A stretch of DNA of 11,492 nt from Alphaproteobacteria bacterium (GTDB lineage: Bacteria; Pseudomonadota; Alphaproteobacteria; Rickettsiales; UBA8987): positions 1-11,492 of the forward strand of contig JAHFPR010000043.1 in the NCBI GenBank assembly GCA_023269645.1. The letters run 5' to 3'. Shown piece after piece: positions 5,781-11,492 of the stretch; within the stretch, counting starts at the first letter, position 1, and each line of letters opens with the position of its first letter. The position numbers were made by a program, and so were the translations under genes. The notes below the pieces were generated by a model. It was not told the DNA's origin, ran no database searches, and worked only from the letters and a program-made list of their open reading frames with translations.

Positions 5781-5925
5781 GGCACTGTCTACTAAAGATA
5801 GATACACGCACTGTCACCCCATCTTTATGACGGGGTCTGGCAGGATTGCTTTCGGCAATCCCTGGCATTGCGCCGGATGCCGTGACAGGCACGGCATGGA
5901 CAAGGTGGCTTTATTAGACAATGCC
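5781..5925. repeat. cloverleaf-like palindromic repeat, copy 2
   Basis: A 145-bp second copy of the element at 97-251, same orientation. Its ends are the best inverted repeats of the pair: GGCACTGTCTACTAAAG (5781-5797) and CTTTATTAGACAATGCC (5909-5925) pair at 15 of 17 positions. Inside, CTGTCAC (5811-5817) and GTGACAG (5882-5888) enclose the same three hairpins. The GGATTGC/GCAATCC stem is kept while its loop differs by one base. The element begins 20 nt past the stop of the dehydratase gene, almost the same spacing as copy 1 has to the PH-domain gene. TTTTGCGG occurs on both sides (5775-5782, 5928-5935) and might be a target-site duplication. The remaining part of this gap, 5690-5780, is AT-rich and presumably holds the promoter of the 116-residue gene; no convincing hexamer pair was found. 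Confidence 0.75.
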
Positions 5926-5945
5926 CGTTTTGCGGGCGGAAGAAA

Positions 5946-7841
5946 TCAACCCTTACCCGAATGCTGGAACTCCGGAAGGATTTTTTTCAGAAGCGCAATC
6001 ACCTCGCTCTCCTGATAATCCGTGGCGAGTGCCTCCAGCTTCTTTACAGCTTTCGTGATTTCGGGGAGGGAGCCATCCATCGCCGAGGCGAGCAGGATGC
6101 CGGGGCGTTCGGTGGGCTGCGGATTTTCTTCCTTGTAGAATAACTCCTCATAGAGTTTCTCGCCGGGGCGCAGGCCGGTATATTCTATCGCAATATCCTG
6201 ATGCGGCTTCCGCCCCGCCAGCCGGATGAGCTGTTCCGCGAGATCATTGATACGCACCGGCTTGCCCATGTCGAGCACGTAGACGGGGCTGCCGCTATCG
6301 CTCTGCGCGGCGGAGATGGAAGCCGCCTGCAGCACCAGTTCCACGGCCTCGCGCACGGTCATGAAATAGCGGGTGATGTCCTTGTGGGTGACGGTGAGCG
6401 GGCCGCCTTGCGCCAGTTGCCGCTGGAACAGCGGAATCACCGACCCGGTGGAGCCGAGCACATTCCCGAAGCGCAGCGTGACGAAGCGCGTTCTGCCCGT
6501 TTTTTTCGATTGCCCGAACGCCTGGATATAGCGTTCCGCAAGTCGCTTGGTAGCACCCATCACGTTGGAGGGGTGGACGGCCTTGTCGGTAGAAATCATT
6601 ACCATCAGTTTTACACCGGCCTGTACACACGCCTCCGCAAGCTGCTTTGTGCCAATGACGTTGGTGAGCGAGGCCTCGCAGGCGTTGCTCTCCGAAAGTG
6701 GCACGTGCTTGAGCGCAGCGGCATGGAACACGAGTTCCGGCTTTTCCTCCGCGAACAGGTTTTCCAGCAGCGTTGTGTTGCGTATATCCCCGATGACGGA
6801 GCGGTGCGGCGTTTCCGGGAATTTTTCCTCCATCTCCGTGGTGATGCTGTAGAGGCTGTATTCGGAGCTATCAAGCAGGGTGAGCCGCGCCGGTTCGTAG
6901 CCCGCGATTTGCCGCGCAAGCTCGCCGCCGATGGTTCCGCCCGCGCCGGTGACAAGCACTTTTCGCCCCCGGATAAGCGTGCGCATGGAGGCGCGGTCGA
7001 GTGCCTTTTGCGGGCGACCCAGCAGATCCTCCAGCGCGATGGGGCGCAGCGGGATGCCGCTTGCCTCGGTCTGGCTGAAATCCGTGAGGCGCGGCAGACG
7101 GGAGAGGGTCAGCCCGTGCTCCTCCGCCACTTTCAGCAGGTGATCCACCTCCGCACCCTGCAGCAGATCCGGCGCGATGATGATTTTTTGTGGCGCGTTG
7201 CCCTTTTTCTGGAGGGACTGGATAATCCTCGCCGTTTCCTCCAGTGTACCGAGTACCTGTACACCCCTGATATATTGTGATTTCTTGCCGGGGTCGTTAT
7301 CCACGATGCCGACGATGCGATAATTTGCATAGGGATTGCCGACTGTTTCGCGCAGGAAAAGCTCGGCAAAATTATTCGCGCCGGCCAGCAGCACGGCGAT
7401 TTTGCGCTCGTCGGGGATGACTTCCCGCCCCAGTGTGAAGGTGCGGTCGCGCAGGATGCGGTAAGCGTAGCGCGGAGCACCCAGCAGTGCCATCAGTACG
7501 AACCAGTTGATGAACATCAGCGAGCGCGGCATATCCGCCAGCCGGTTGAACAGGAACATCACCACCAGGAACAGCAGGATGGAGAAGGTCGCGGCTTTGG
7601 TCAGCGTGGTGAGGTCATGGCTGGAAGTGTAACGCCAGGAGCGGCGGTAGGTGCGGAACAGCAGGAAAGAGAGCGCGCAGCAGGAGATGAAAAAGAACAG
7701 CCCCGGCAGGCGGTAACTATCCGATTGCGCGAAATTTTCTCCCAGCCGAAGGTACAGCGCAAGGATAAAGCTCAAGCCTGCCATGAGCAGATCATGGCAC
7801 ACGGCGACGGAGCCTTTTTTTATGGGGGAATTGAGCAGCAT
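5946..7841 (-). CDS. WbpM/CapD/FlaA1-type nucleotide-sugar 4,6-dehydratase (membrane form)
   Basis: A 631-residue protein of the long, membrane-anchored class. Four hydrophobic segments lie at about 13-31, 47-63, 84-98 and 106-124. A first Rossmann-like domain (about 147-280, with LLAGANNFAE) is followed by the catalytic short-chain dehydrogenase domain: NAD(P)-binding TGAGGTIG (298-305), MISTDKA (415-421) and NVMGATKR (426-433). Met428 and Lys432 occupy the places of the YxxxK pair, so the triad is the Ser-Met-Lys form described for WbpM. These enzymes convert UDP-GlcNAc to a 4-keto-6-deoxy sugar for QuiNAc or FucNAc-type precursors of O-antigen or capsule. Exact product is not readable. The start lies 3 bp past the stop of the GT4 transferase gene, suggesting translational coupling. 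Length and architecture are normal for the family. Confidence 0.92.
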   Translation of the reverse strand: MLLNSPIKKGSVAVCHDLLMAGLSFILALYLRLGENFAQSDSYRLPGLFFFISCCALSFLLFRTYRRSWRYTSSHDLTTLTKAATFSILLFLVVMFLFNRLADMPRSLMFINWFVLMALLGAPRYAYRILRDRTFTLGREVIPDERKIAVLLAGANNFAELFLRETVGNPYANYRIVGIVDNDPGKKSQYIRGVQVLGTLEETARIIQSLQKKGNAPQKIIIAPDLLQGAEVDHLLKVAEEHGLTLSRLPRLTDFSQTEASGIPLRPIALEDLLGRPQKALDRASMRTLIRGRKVLVTGAGGTIGGELARQIAGYEPARLTLLDSSEYSLYSITTEMEEKFPETPHRSVIGDIRNTTLLENLFAEEKPELVFHAAALKHVPLSESNACEASLTNVIGTKQLAEACVQAGVKLMVMISTDKAVHPSNVMGATKRLAERYIQAFGQSKKTGRTRFVTLRFGNVLGSTGSVIPLFQRQLAQGGPLTVTHKDITRYFMTVREAVELVLQAASISAAQSDSGSPVYVLDMGKPVRINDLAEQLIRLAGRKPHQDIAIEYTGLRPGEKLYEELFYKEENPQPTERPGILLASAMDGSLPEITKAVKKLEALATDYQESEVIALLKKILPEFQHSGKG

Positions 7842-7844
7842 TGC

Positions 7845-8855
7845 CTAATCTTTCCGGGGGGCGGCTTGCATATGCAGTATCAGAATCAGGCCGCCCGCTA
7901 CAGCCGCCGCAAGTGCCAGATGCATCATGGGGTGGGCATGGGGCGTAGTGCTTGCCAGTGCCAGCAGCAGCAGCAGAATATTAGCAAGTGTGATGGAAAG
8001 CACCACCTGGCTGTGGCTCTTGCCTGCGCGCGCGGCACGCTGATAAAAATGCTGCGAGTGCGCTTCCCAGATGCGCTCCCTTCTCCGGATGCGCCGGGCG
8101 AGCGTGATGCCGCTGTCGGCAAGGTAATAGGCGGGGAGGATAAGCGCAGCTGGCCAATACCCCCGATAGGCCAGCGAGAGCAGCAGCCAGCCGACGGCAT
8201 ACCCCAGCGGAATGCTCCCTACATCACCCAGGAACAGCCTTGCCGGATGCCAGTTCCAGCACAGGAATCCGATGGCCGCCGCACCGATGATTGCGGCATA
8301 AATGGCGGTGGGGAAGGGCAGGGACGCGCCCGCCGCCACAACGATGATCCCGGTGCAGACGACCAGGGTTTGGCTGCCGGTGATGCCATCTATCCCATCC
8401 ATGAAATTATAGAGGTTGATGAACCACACCCACAGCAACCCGGCGAGGAATTTATCCGCGAGTGGCGGCAGTATCCCGTGAAAAAGGAGCTGGTCATGGA
8501 ACAGCAGGCGCAGGGAAAAGGTAACGCAGGCGATTTGCGCCAGCAGCCGCCATTTTCCGGAGAGCGGCCTAAGATCATCCCGCCAGGAAACCAGGCCGAG
8601 CAGCACGAGGCTCACAATCACGGGAAAAAGCGCGGGCATCAGCGCACTGTCCAGGGCGGCGATCATCAGCCCGATGAGGACGGTGCTTGTGACCGCGATA
8701 CCGCCGCCGCGCGGAGTCGGCAGCAGATGGTTACTGCGGGGATTTGGCAGATCCATGATTTGCAATTCACGCAGCGCATGAAGCACTGCGCCTGTTCCCA
8801 TATAGGATGCGGCAAAACTTATGATCCCCACAATGTAAAGCAGATGCCAGTTCAT
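7845..8855 (-). CDS. GT4/MraY-WecA family polyprenyl-phosphate sugar-1-phosphate transferase (WbpL-like)
   Basis: A 336-residue, highly hydrophobic inner-membrane protein with about ten TM segments. Family motifs appear in order: NPRSNHLLPTPRGGG (38-52), WRDD with the Asp pair 93-94, NLYNFMDGIDGI (147-158), LFLGDVGSIPLGY (207-219) and the cytoplasmic His motif HSQHFYQR (266-273). The family moves a sugar-1-phosphate from a UDP-sugar to undecaprenyl phosphate, the first step of a surface polysaccharide. Being immediately upstream of the WbpM-type dehydratase, it probably uses that enzyme's deoxy-sugar product or GlcNAc, as in the WbpL/WbpM pair. The start at 8855 is chosen because the longer frame would read through the tRNA gene. 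There is no Shine-Dalgarno before this ATG. No other glycosyltransferases of the cluster are in the window. Confidence 0.9.
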   Translation of the reverse strand: MNWHLLYIVGIISFAASYMGTGAVLHALRELQIMDLPNPRSNHLLPTPRGGGIAVTSTVLIGLMIAALDSALMPALFPVIVSLVLLGLVSWRDDLRPLSGKWRLLAQIACVTFSLRLLFHDQLLFHGILPPLADKFLAGLLWVWFINLYNFMDGIDGITGSQTLVVCTGIIVVAAGASLPFPTAIYAAIIGAAAIGFLCWNWHPARLFLGDVGSIPLGYAVGWLLLSLAYRGYWPAALILPAYYLADSGITLARRIRRRERIWEAHSQHFYQRAARAGKSHSQVVLSITLANILLLLLALASTTPHAHPMMHLALAAAVAGGLILILHMQAAPRKD

Positions 8856-8861
8856 ACAACA

Positions 8862-8890
8862 GAAGTAACACACCGGAAAGTTAAAGGCAA
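8862..8890 (-). promoter_or_regulatory. weak candidate promoter for the GT4 transferase gene
   Basis: Minus-strand TTGCCT (8885-8890) and TACTTC (8862-8867) are 17 bp apart, placing the expected start on the A of the ATG at 8855. The -10 match is poor. The positioning and lack of a Shine-Dalgarno are the only support for a leaderless transcript. Confidence 0.2.
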
Positions 8891-8931
8891 AGCGGAAAGG
8901 TGTGGGGAGGAATGCTGGTGCAGAAAAATTC

Positions 8932-8959
8932 TTGCCAAACAAGAAGGAGCGGTTATACT
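8932..8959 (+). promoter_or_regulatory. promoter of the tRNA-Arg gene
   Basis: TTGCCA (8932-8937) and TATACT (8954-8959) with a 16-bp spacer; the expected start, near 8966, gives a leader of about 19 nt to the mature tRNA 5' end. Confidence 0.6.
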
Positions 8960-8984
8960 CCCGCCTCTTTTTATCCTCGCATAC

Positions 8985-9061
8985 GCACCCGTAGCTCAGT
9001 TGGATAGAGCGCATGGCTACGAACCATGAGGCCGGAGGTTCGAATCCTTCCGGGTGCGCCA
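8985..9061 (+). tRNA. tRNA-Arg (anticodon ACG)
   Basis: A complete 77-nt cloverleaf. Acceptor stem GCACCCG pairs with CGGGTGC, followed by discriminator G and encoded CCA. The D arm is GCTC/GAGC, the anticodon stem is CATGG/CCATG around the loop CTACGAA, which reads ACG, and the T arm is GGAGG-TTCGAAT-CCTTC with one G-U pair. A34 is normally converted to inosine so that CGU, CGC and CGA are read. It diverges from the polysaccharide genes, has its own promoter, and is followed directly by a palindromic terminator. Confidence 0.97.
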
Positions 9062-9097
9062 ATGACAAAAGCCACACAATGTGTGGCTTTTGTCATT
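9061..9097. terminator. bidirectional terminator between tRNA-Arg and ssb
   Basis: A perfect 18-bp inverted repeat around one central base. The GC-rich core GCCACAC/GTGTGGC (9071-9077, 9081-9087) is flanked by AAAA on one side and TTTT on the other, so it works as an intrinsic terminator in both directions: for the tRNA on plus and for ssb on minus, whose stop is at 9127. The palindrome's first base is the A of the tRNA's CCA end. Confidence 0.85.
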
Positions 9098-9126
9098 GGC
9101 GGGACAGAAAAAAGCAGAAATGCCAC

Positions 9127-9621
9127 TCAGAAAGGAATTTCGTCATCCATTTCCGCGCCGGCTGAAGCAGGGGCTTTAGTACGCGATCCCGCGTTGCCGG
9201 GGCCGGAAAATGCTTCGGAAGATCGGCCGCCTCCGCCGGAATATTCTCCGCTGCTTCCGCCGCTTTTCTCTTTGCCATCCAGCATGGTGAGGCTGCCGTT
9301 GTAATTCTGGAGCACGATTTCAGTGGTGTATTTTTCTGCGCCGTCTTTATCTGTCCACTTGCGGGTCTGAAGCTGGCCTTCGATGAACAGCTTGGAACCT
9401 TTTTTCACGTAGTTTTTCACCACGTTCACCAGCCCCTCGTTAAAAATCACCACGCGATGCCACTCGGTTTTTTCCTTGCGCTCACCGGTGTTTTTATCCT
9501 TCCAGCTTTCGGAGGTGGCGAGGTTGAGGGTGGCGATTTCCCGCCCGTCCTGCGTGGAGCGGATTTCAGGATCCTTCCCCAGATTGCCGATCAGCATCAC
9601 TTTATTCAAACTTCCGGCCAT
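9127..9621 (-). CDS. ssb: single-stranded DNA-binding protein
   Basis: A 164-residue protein with the normal SSB layout. The N-terminal OB fold (about 1-112) opens MAGSLNKVMLIGNLGKDPEI and includes ATSESWKDKNTGERKEKTEW, typical of tetrameric bacterial SSBs that coat single-stranded DNA in replication and repair. A Gly/Ser-rich linker (about 118-150) leads to the acidic tip MDDEIPF, the docking site for partner proteins. AAGGA lies about 11 nt before the ATG. It diverges from uvrA across 107 bp, a common bacterial pairing, and shares a bidirectional terminator with the convergent tRNA gene. No exact GTTC-N7-GTTC LexA site was seen in the shared upstream region. Confidence 0.97.
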   Translation of the reverse strand: MAGSLNKVMLIGNLGKDPEIRSTQDGREIATLNLATSESWKDKNTGERKEKTEWHRVVIFNEGLVNVVKNYVKKGSKLFIEGQLQTRKWTDKDGAEKYTTEIVLQNYNGSLTMLDGKEKSGGSSGEYSGGGGRSSEAFSGPGNAGSRTKAPASAGAEMDDEIPF

Positions 9622-9645
9622 AGATTGTGTATTCCTTAATAAATG

Positions 9646-9674
9646 TTGCGAGGGATGACAGAAACGCTTAATAA
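9646..9674 (+). promoter_or_regulatory. candidate promoter for uvrA
   Basis: TTGCGA (9646-9651) and TAATAA (9669-9674) with a 17-bp spacer; AATAAT one base later (spacer 18) matches five of six -10 positions. The expected start is near 9681, about 48 nt before the chosen ATG. Confidence 0.35.
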
Positions 9675-9728
9675 TAGCTACCCCACTCAGGGCACGGGTT
9701 CAACAGTTATTTCAGGATGGCAGGCCGA

Positions 9729-11492
9729 ATGGAAGAATTCATCAGTGTGCGCGGCGCGCGCGAGCATAACCTTAAAGCTGTAAATATTGATATTCCGCGC
9801 GGTAAATTCGTGGTGTTCACGGGGCTTTCGGGTTCGGGAAAATCCTCGCTGGCGTTCGACACCATCTATGCCGAAGGCCAGCGTCGCTATGTGGAGAGCC
9901 TCTCGGCATATGCGCGGCAATTCCTGGAAATGCAGGACAAGCCGGACGTGGAATCCATCACCGGCCTTTCGCCCGCCATTGCCATTGACCAGAAAACCAC
10001 CAGCCGCAATCCGCGCTCCACGGTGGCGACTGTTACCGAAATATACGATTACCTGCGCCTGTTCTATGCGCGCGTGGGTGTGCCCTATTCCCCGGCAACC
10101 GGGCTTCCTATTGAGAAGCAGACCGTCAGCCAGATGGTGGATAAGATTCTTGAACTTCCGGAAAAAACGAAAATTTATATCCTCGCGCCTATCGTGCGCG
10201 GGGGCAAGGGCGAGCACCGCAAGGAAATTCTCGGCCTGAAGAAGCAGGGCTTCACCCGCGTGCGGGTGGATGGGAATGTGCATGAAATTGATGAAGTACC
10301 CGTGTTCGACAAGAACAAAAAGCACGATATTGAGGTGGTGGTGGATCGCCTCGCGGTATCGAAGGAGCTTGGCAACCGCCTGCCGGACAGTATCGAAACT
10401 GCGCTGCATCTCAGCAACGGGCTGCTTTATGTTGTCATCCTGAGCGAAGCGAAGGATCTCAAGACACAGTCTGTGGCGGGAGATCCTTCGGCTGCGCCTC
10501 AGGATGACATACTCATTTTCTCCGAGCGCTTCGCCTGCCCGGTTTCGGGCTTCCAGCTTGCGGAAATTGAGCCGCGTATTTTCTCGTTCAACAGCCCCTA
10601 CGGCGCGTGCCCGGCCTGCGACGGCCTTGGCACGGAGATGACGTTTGATGTGGCGGCGGTGGTTCCGGATGAAACACAGACGCTCCGGCAGGGTGCGATC
10701 TCGCCGTGGTCGGGTTCGTACATGAAATTCTATGAGCAGACGCTGCGCGGCCTCGCGCTGCATTATGGCTTTCGGCTGGATGACCGCTTCTGCGATTTGC
10801 CGGAAAACATCCGGAAAGCCGTGCTTTACGGTTCCGGCGAAGACCTCGTCCCCATTGAATATGAGGACGGCTACCGCACCCATACCAGCAAAAAACCCTT
10901 CGAGGGCGTGATTCCCAATATGGAACGCCGCTGGCGGGAAACGGACAGTATGCACGTGCGCGAAGACCTGGAACGCTACCAGAGCATGACCAATTGCCAC
11001 GTGTGCAGCGGCTACCGTCTTAATAAGGAGTCGCTGTGCGTGAAGGTGGACGGGCTGCATATCGGCGAGGTGTGCGCCAAAACGATTGAAGAATCGGTGC
11101 AATGGTTCACTGCGCTGCCCAAGCGGCTTACCGCACAGCAGAATAAAATTGCGGAACGCGTGTTGCAAGAGCTGCGTCGGCGCGTCGGATTTCTCAATAA
11201 CGTGGGGCTGGATTACCTGACGCTTTCCCGCCGATCGGGTACGCTTTCCGGCGGCGAAAGCCAGCGCATCCGGCTCGCCAGCCAGATCGGCGCGGGGCTT
11301 TCCGGTGTGCTTTATGTGCTGGATGAACCCTCCATCGGGCTGCACCAGTGCGATAACGACAAGCTGCTCGAAACACTGCACGGGTTGAAAGATTTGGGCA
11401 ATACGGTGATCGTGGTGGAGCACGATGAAGACACCATGCGCAAGGCGGATTACATCGTGGATATTGGCCCCGGCGCGGGTGTGCATGGCGGC
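9729..11492 (+). CDS. uvrA: excinuclease ABC subunit A, 5' part (runs off the window)
   Basis: The first 588 codons, about 60% of a usual UvrA of about 950 residues; the rest lies beyond the window. UvrA is the ATPase that finds bulky DNA lesions and loads UvrB in nucleotide excision repair. Seen: Walker A GLSGSGKSS (32-40), then DTIYAEGQRRYVESLSAYAR; the first zinc module CPVSGF (Cys270) with CPACDGLG; a second-domain pair CHVCSGYRL; signature LSGGESQ (506-512); and Walker B LYVLDEPSIGLH. Odd points: a palindromic repeat is inserted in frame at about codons 235-261, and the usual HQRDN after Walker B reads HQCDN. The ATG at 9729 is preceded by AGGATGG at 8 nt; the in-frame ATG at 9717 would add MAGR and has a poorer site. 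The frame is open throughout. Confidence 0.96.
   Translation, partial: MEEFISVRGAREHNLKAVNIDIPRGKFVVFTGLSGSGKSSLAFDTIYAEGQRRYVESLSAYARQFLEMQDKPDVESITGLSPAIAIDQKTTSRNPRSTVATVTEIYDYLRLFYARVGVPYSPATGLPIEKQTVSQMVDKILELPEKTKIYILAPIVRGGKGEHRKEILGLKKQGFTRVRVDGNVHEIDEVPVFDKNKKHDIEVVVDRLAVSKELGNRLPDSIETALHLSNGLLYVVILSEAKDLKTQSVAGDPSAAPQDDILIFSERFACPVSGFQLAEIEPRIFSFNSPYGACPACDGLGTEMTFDVAAVVPDETQTLRQGAISPWSGSYMKFYEQTLRGLALHYGFRLDDRFCDLPENIRKAVLYGSGEDLVPIEYEDGYRTHTSKKPFEGVIPNMERRWRETDSMHVREDLERYQSMTNCHVCSGYRLNKESLCVKVDGLHIGEVCAKTIEESVQWFTALPKRLTAQQNKIAERVLQELRRRVGFLNNVGLDYLTLSRRSGTLSGGESQRIRLASQIGAGLSGVLYVLDEPSIGLHQCDNDKLLETLHGLKDLGNTVIVVEHDEDTMRKADYIVDIGPGAGVHGG
10433..10509. repeat. palindromic repeat of the TGTCATCCTGA type inside uvrA
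   Basis: A 77-bp imperfect palindrome. The left arm is TGTCATCCTGAGCGAAGCGA followed by AGGATCT; the right arm starts AGATCCTTCGGCTGCGCC and ends TCAGGATGACA. About 21 bases separate the arms. It belongs to the same family as 1080-1144 and is translated as part of UvrA (VVILSEAKDL ... PSAAPQDDI) without stop or frameshift. Confidence 0.85.

Noticed and set aside
5923..5937. GCCCG-TTTTG-CGGGC hairpin as intrinsic terminator of the dehydratase gene
   Set aside because: A stem is present but no T-run follows in the direction of transcription.
7617..9029. A 470-codon plus-strand open frame opposite the dehydratase and GT4 genes
   Set aside because: Shadow frame: it reads through the tRNA gene and gives Gln/His-rich sequence with no motifs, while the minus strand shows full family motifs.
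8856..9077. N-terminal extension of the GT4 transferase to 9077
   Set aside because: It would translate the tRNA-Arg gene and its terminator in antisense; the MraY-like first TM begins right after the ATG at 8855.
9622..9728. LexA/SOS box between ssb and uvrA
   Set aside because: Only one GTTC half (9698-9701 region) is present; seven bases later the sequence is ATTT, so the alphaproteobacterial GTTC-N7-GTTC is not met.
9687..11486. A 599-codon minus-strand open frame opposite uvrA
   Set aside because: It is the antisense shadow of uvrA; the composition is His/Arg-rich with no domain, and the plus strand encodes an unmistakable UvrA.
1..11492. CRISPR array
   Set aside because: Repeats are few, palindromic and widely separated; there is no series of equal repeats with unique spacers.

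Overview
The window looks like chromosomal DNA of an alphaproteobacterium. The UvrA has the CPVSGF form of its first zinc module, which I associate with alphaproteobacteria. There is a DUF920/C93 transglutaminase-like protease of the alphaproteobacterial type, an exact TTAA-N7-TTAA CtrA-type site in front of a GCTANAW-like -10 element, and a tRNA-Arg(ACG) with encoded CCA. I cannot name the genus. Two families of palindromic dispersed repeats are scattered through the region, one of them inside a housekeeping gene.

Layout. 1-270: gene-free, holding a short hairpin repeat and copy 1 of a cloverleaf-like repeat. 271-1789 (minus): a membrane protein with a bacterial PH domain, preceded by a secreted LapG-like protease gene; a palindromic repeat sits between them. 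1900-4753 (plus): a two-TM receptor with periplasmic sensor, PAS and a degenerate HD-GYP domain, overlapping a type IV prepilin gene by 11 bp. 4766-5689 (minus): an 84-residue unknown protein, a 41-residue short ORF in the same frame ahead of it, a candidate CtrA promoter plus a sigma70-type promoter, and a 116-residue single-TM protein. 5690-5945: copy 2 of the cloverleaf repeat. 5946-8855 (minus): a tightly packed pair, a GT4/MraY-like sugar-phosphate transferase followed by a WbpM/CapD-type nucleotide-sugar dehydratase, for starting surface polysaccharide synthesis. 8985-9061: tRNA-Arg, then a bidirectional terminator shared with convergent ssb. 9127-9621 (minus) ssb and 9729-11492 (plus) uvrA form the familiar divergent ssb/uvrA pair; uvrA runs off the window.

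How the genes may work together. The left part is a cell-surface and attachment neighbourhood: a LapG-family protease, a membrane receptor whose HD-GYP domain has lost most catalytic residues, a pilin coupled to it, and polysaccharide initiation genes. The most interesting proposal is that the degenerate HD-GYP receptor plays towards its divergent LapG-like neighbour the role that degenerate GGDEF/EAL LapD plays towards LapG. This is inference from architecture and position. The clearest unusual fact read directly from the sequence is a palindromic repeat inserted in frame in uvrA, translated as about 26 extra residues just before the first zinc module. The right part (tRNA, ssb, uvrA) is ordinary housekeeping apart from that insertion.
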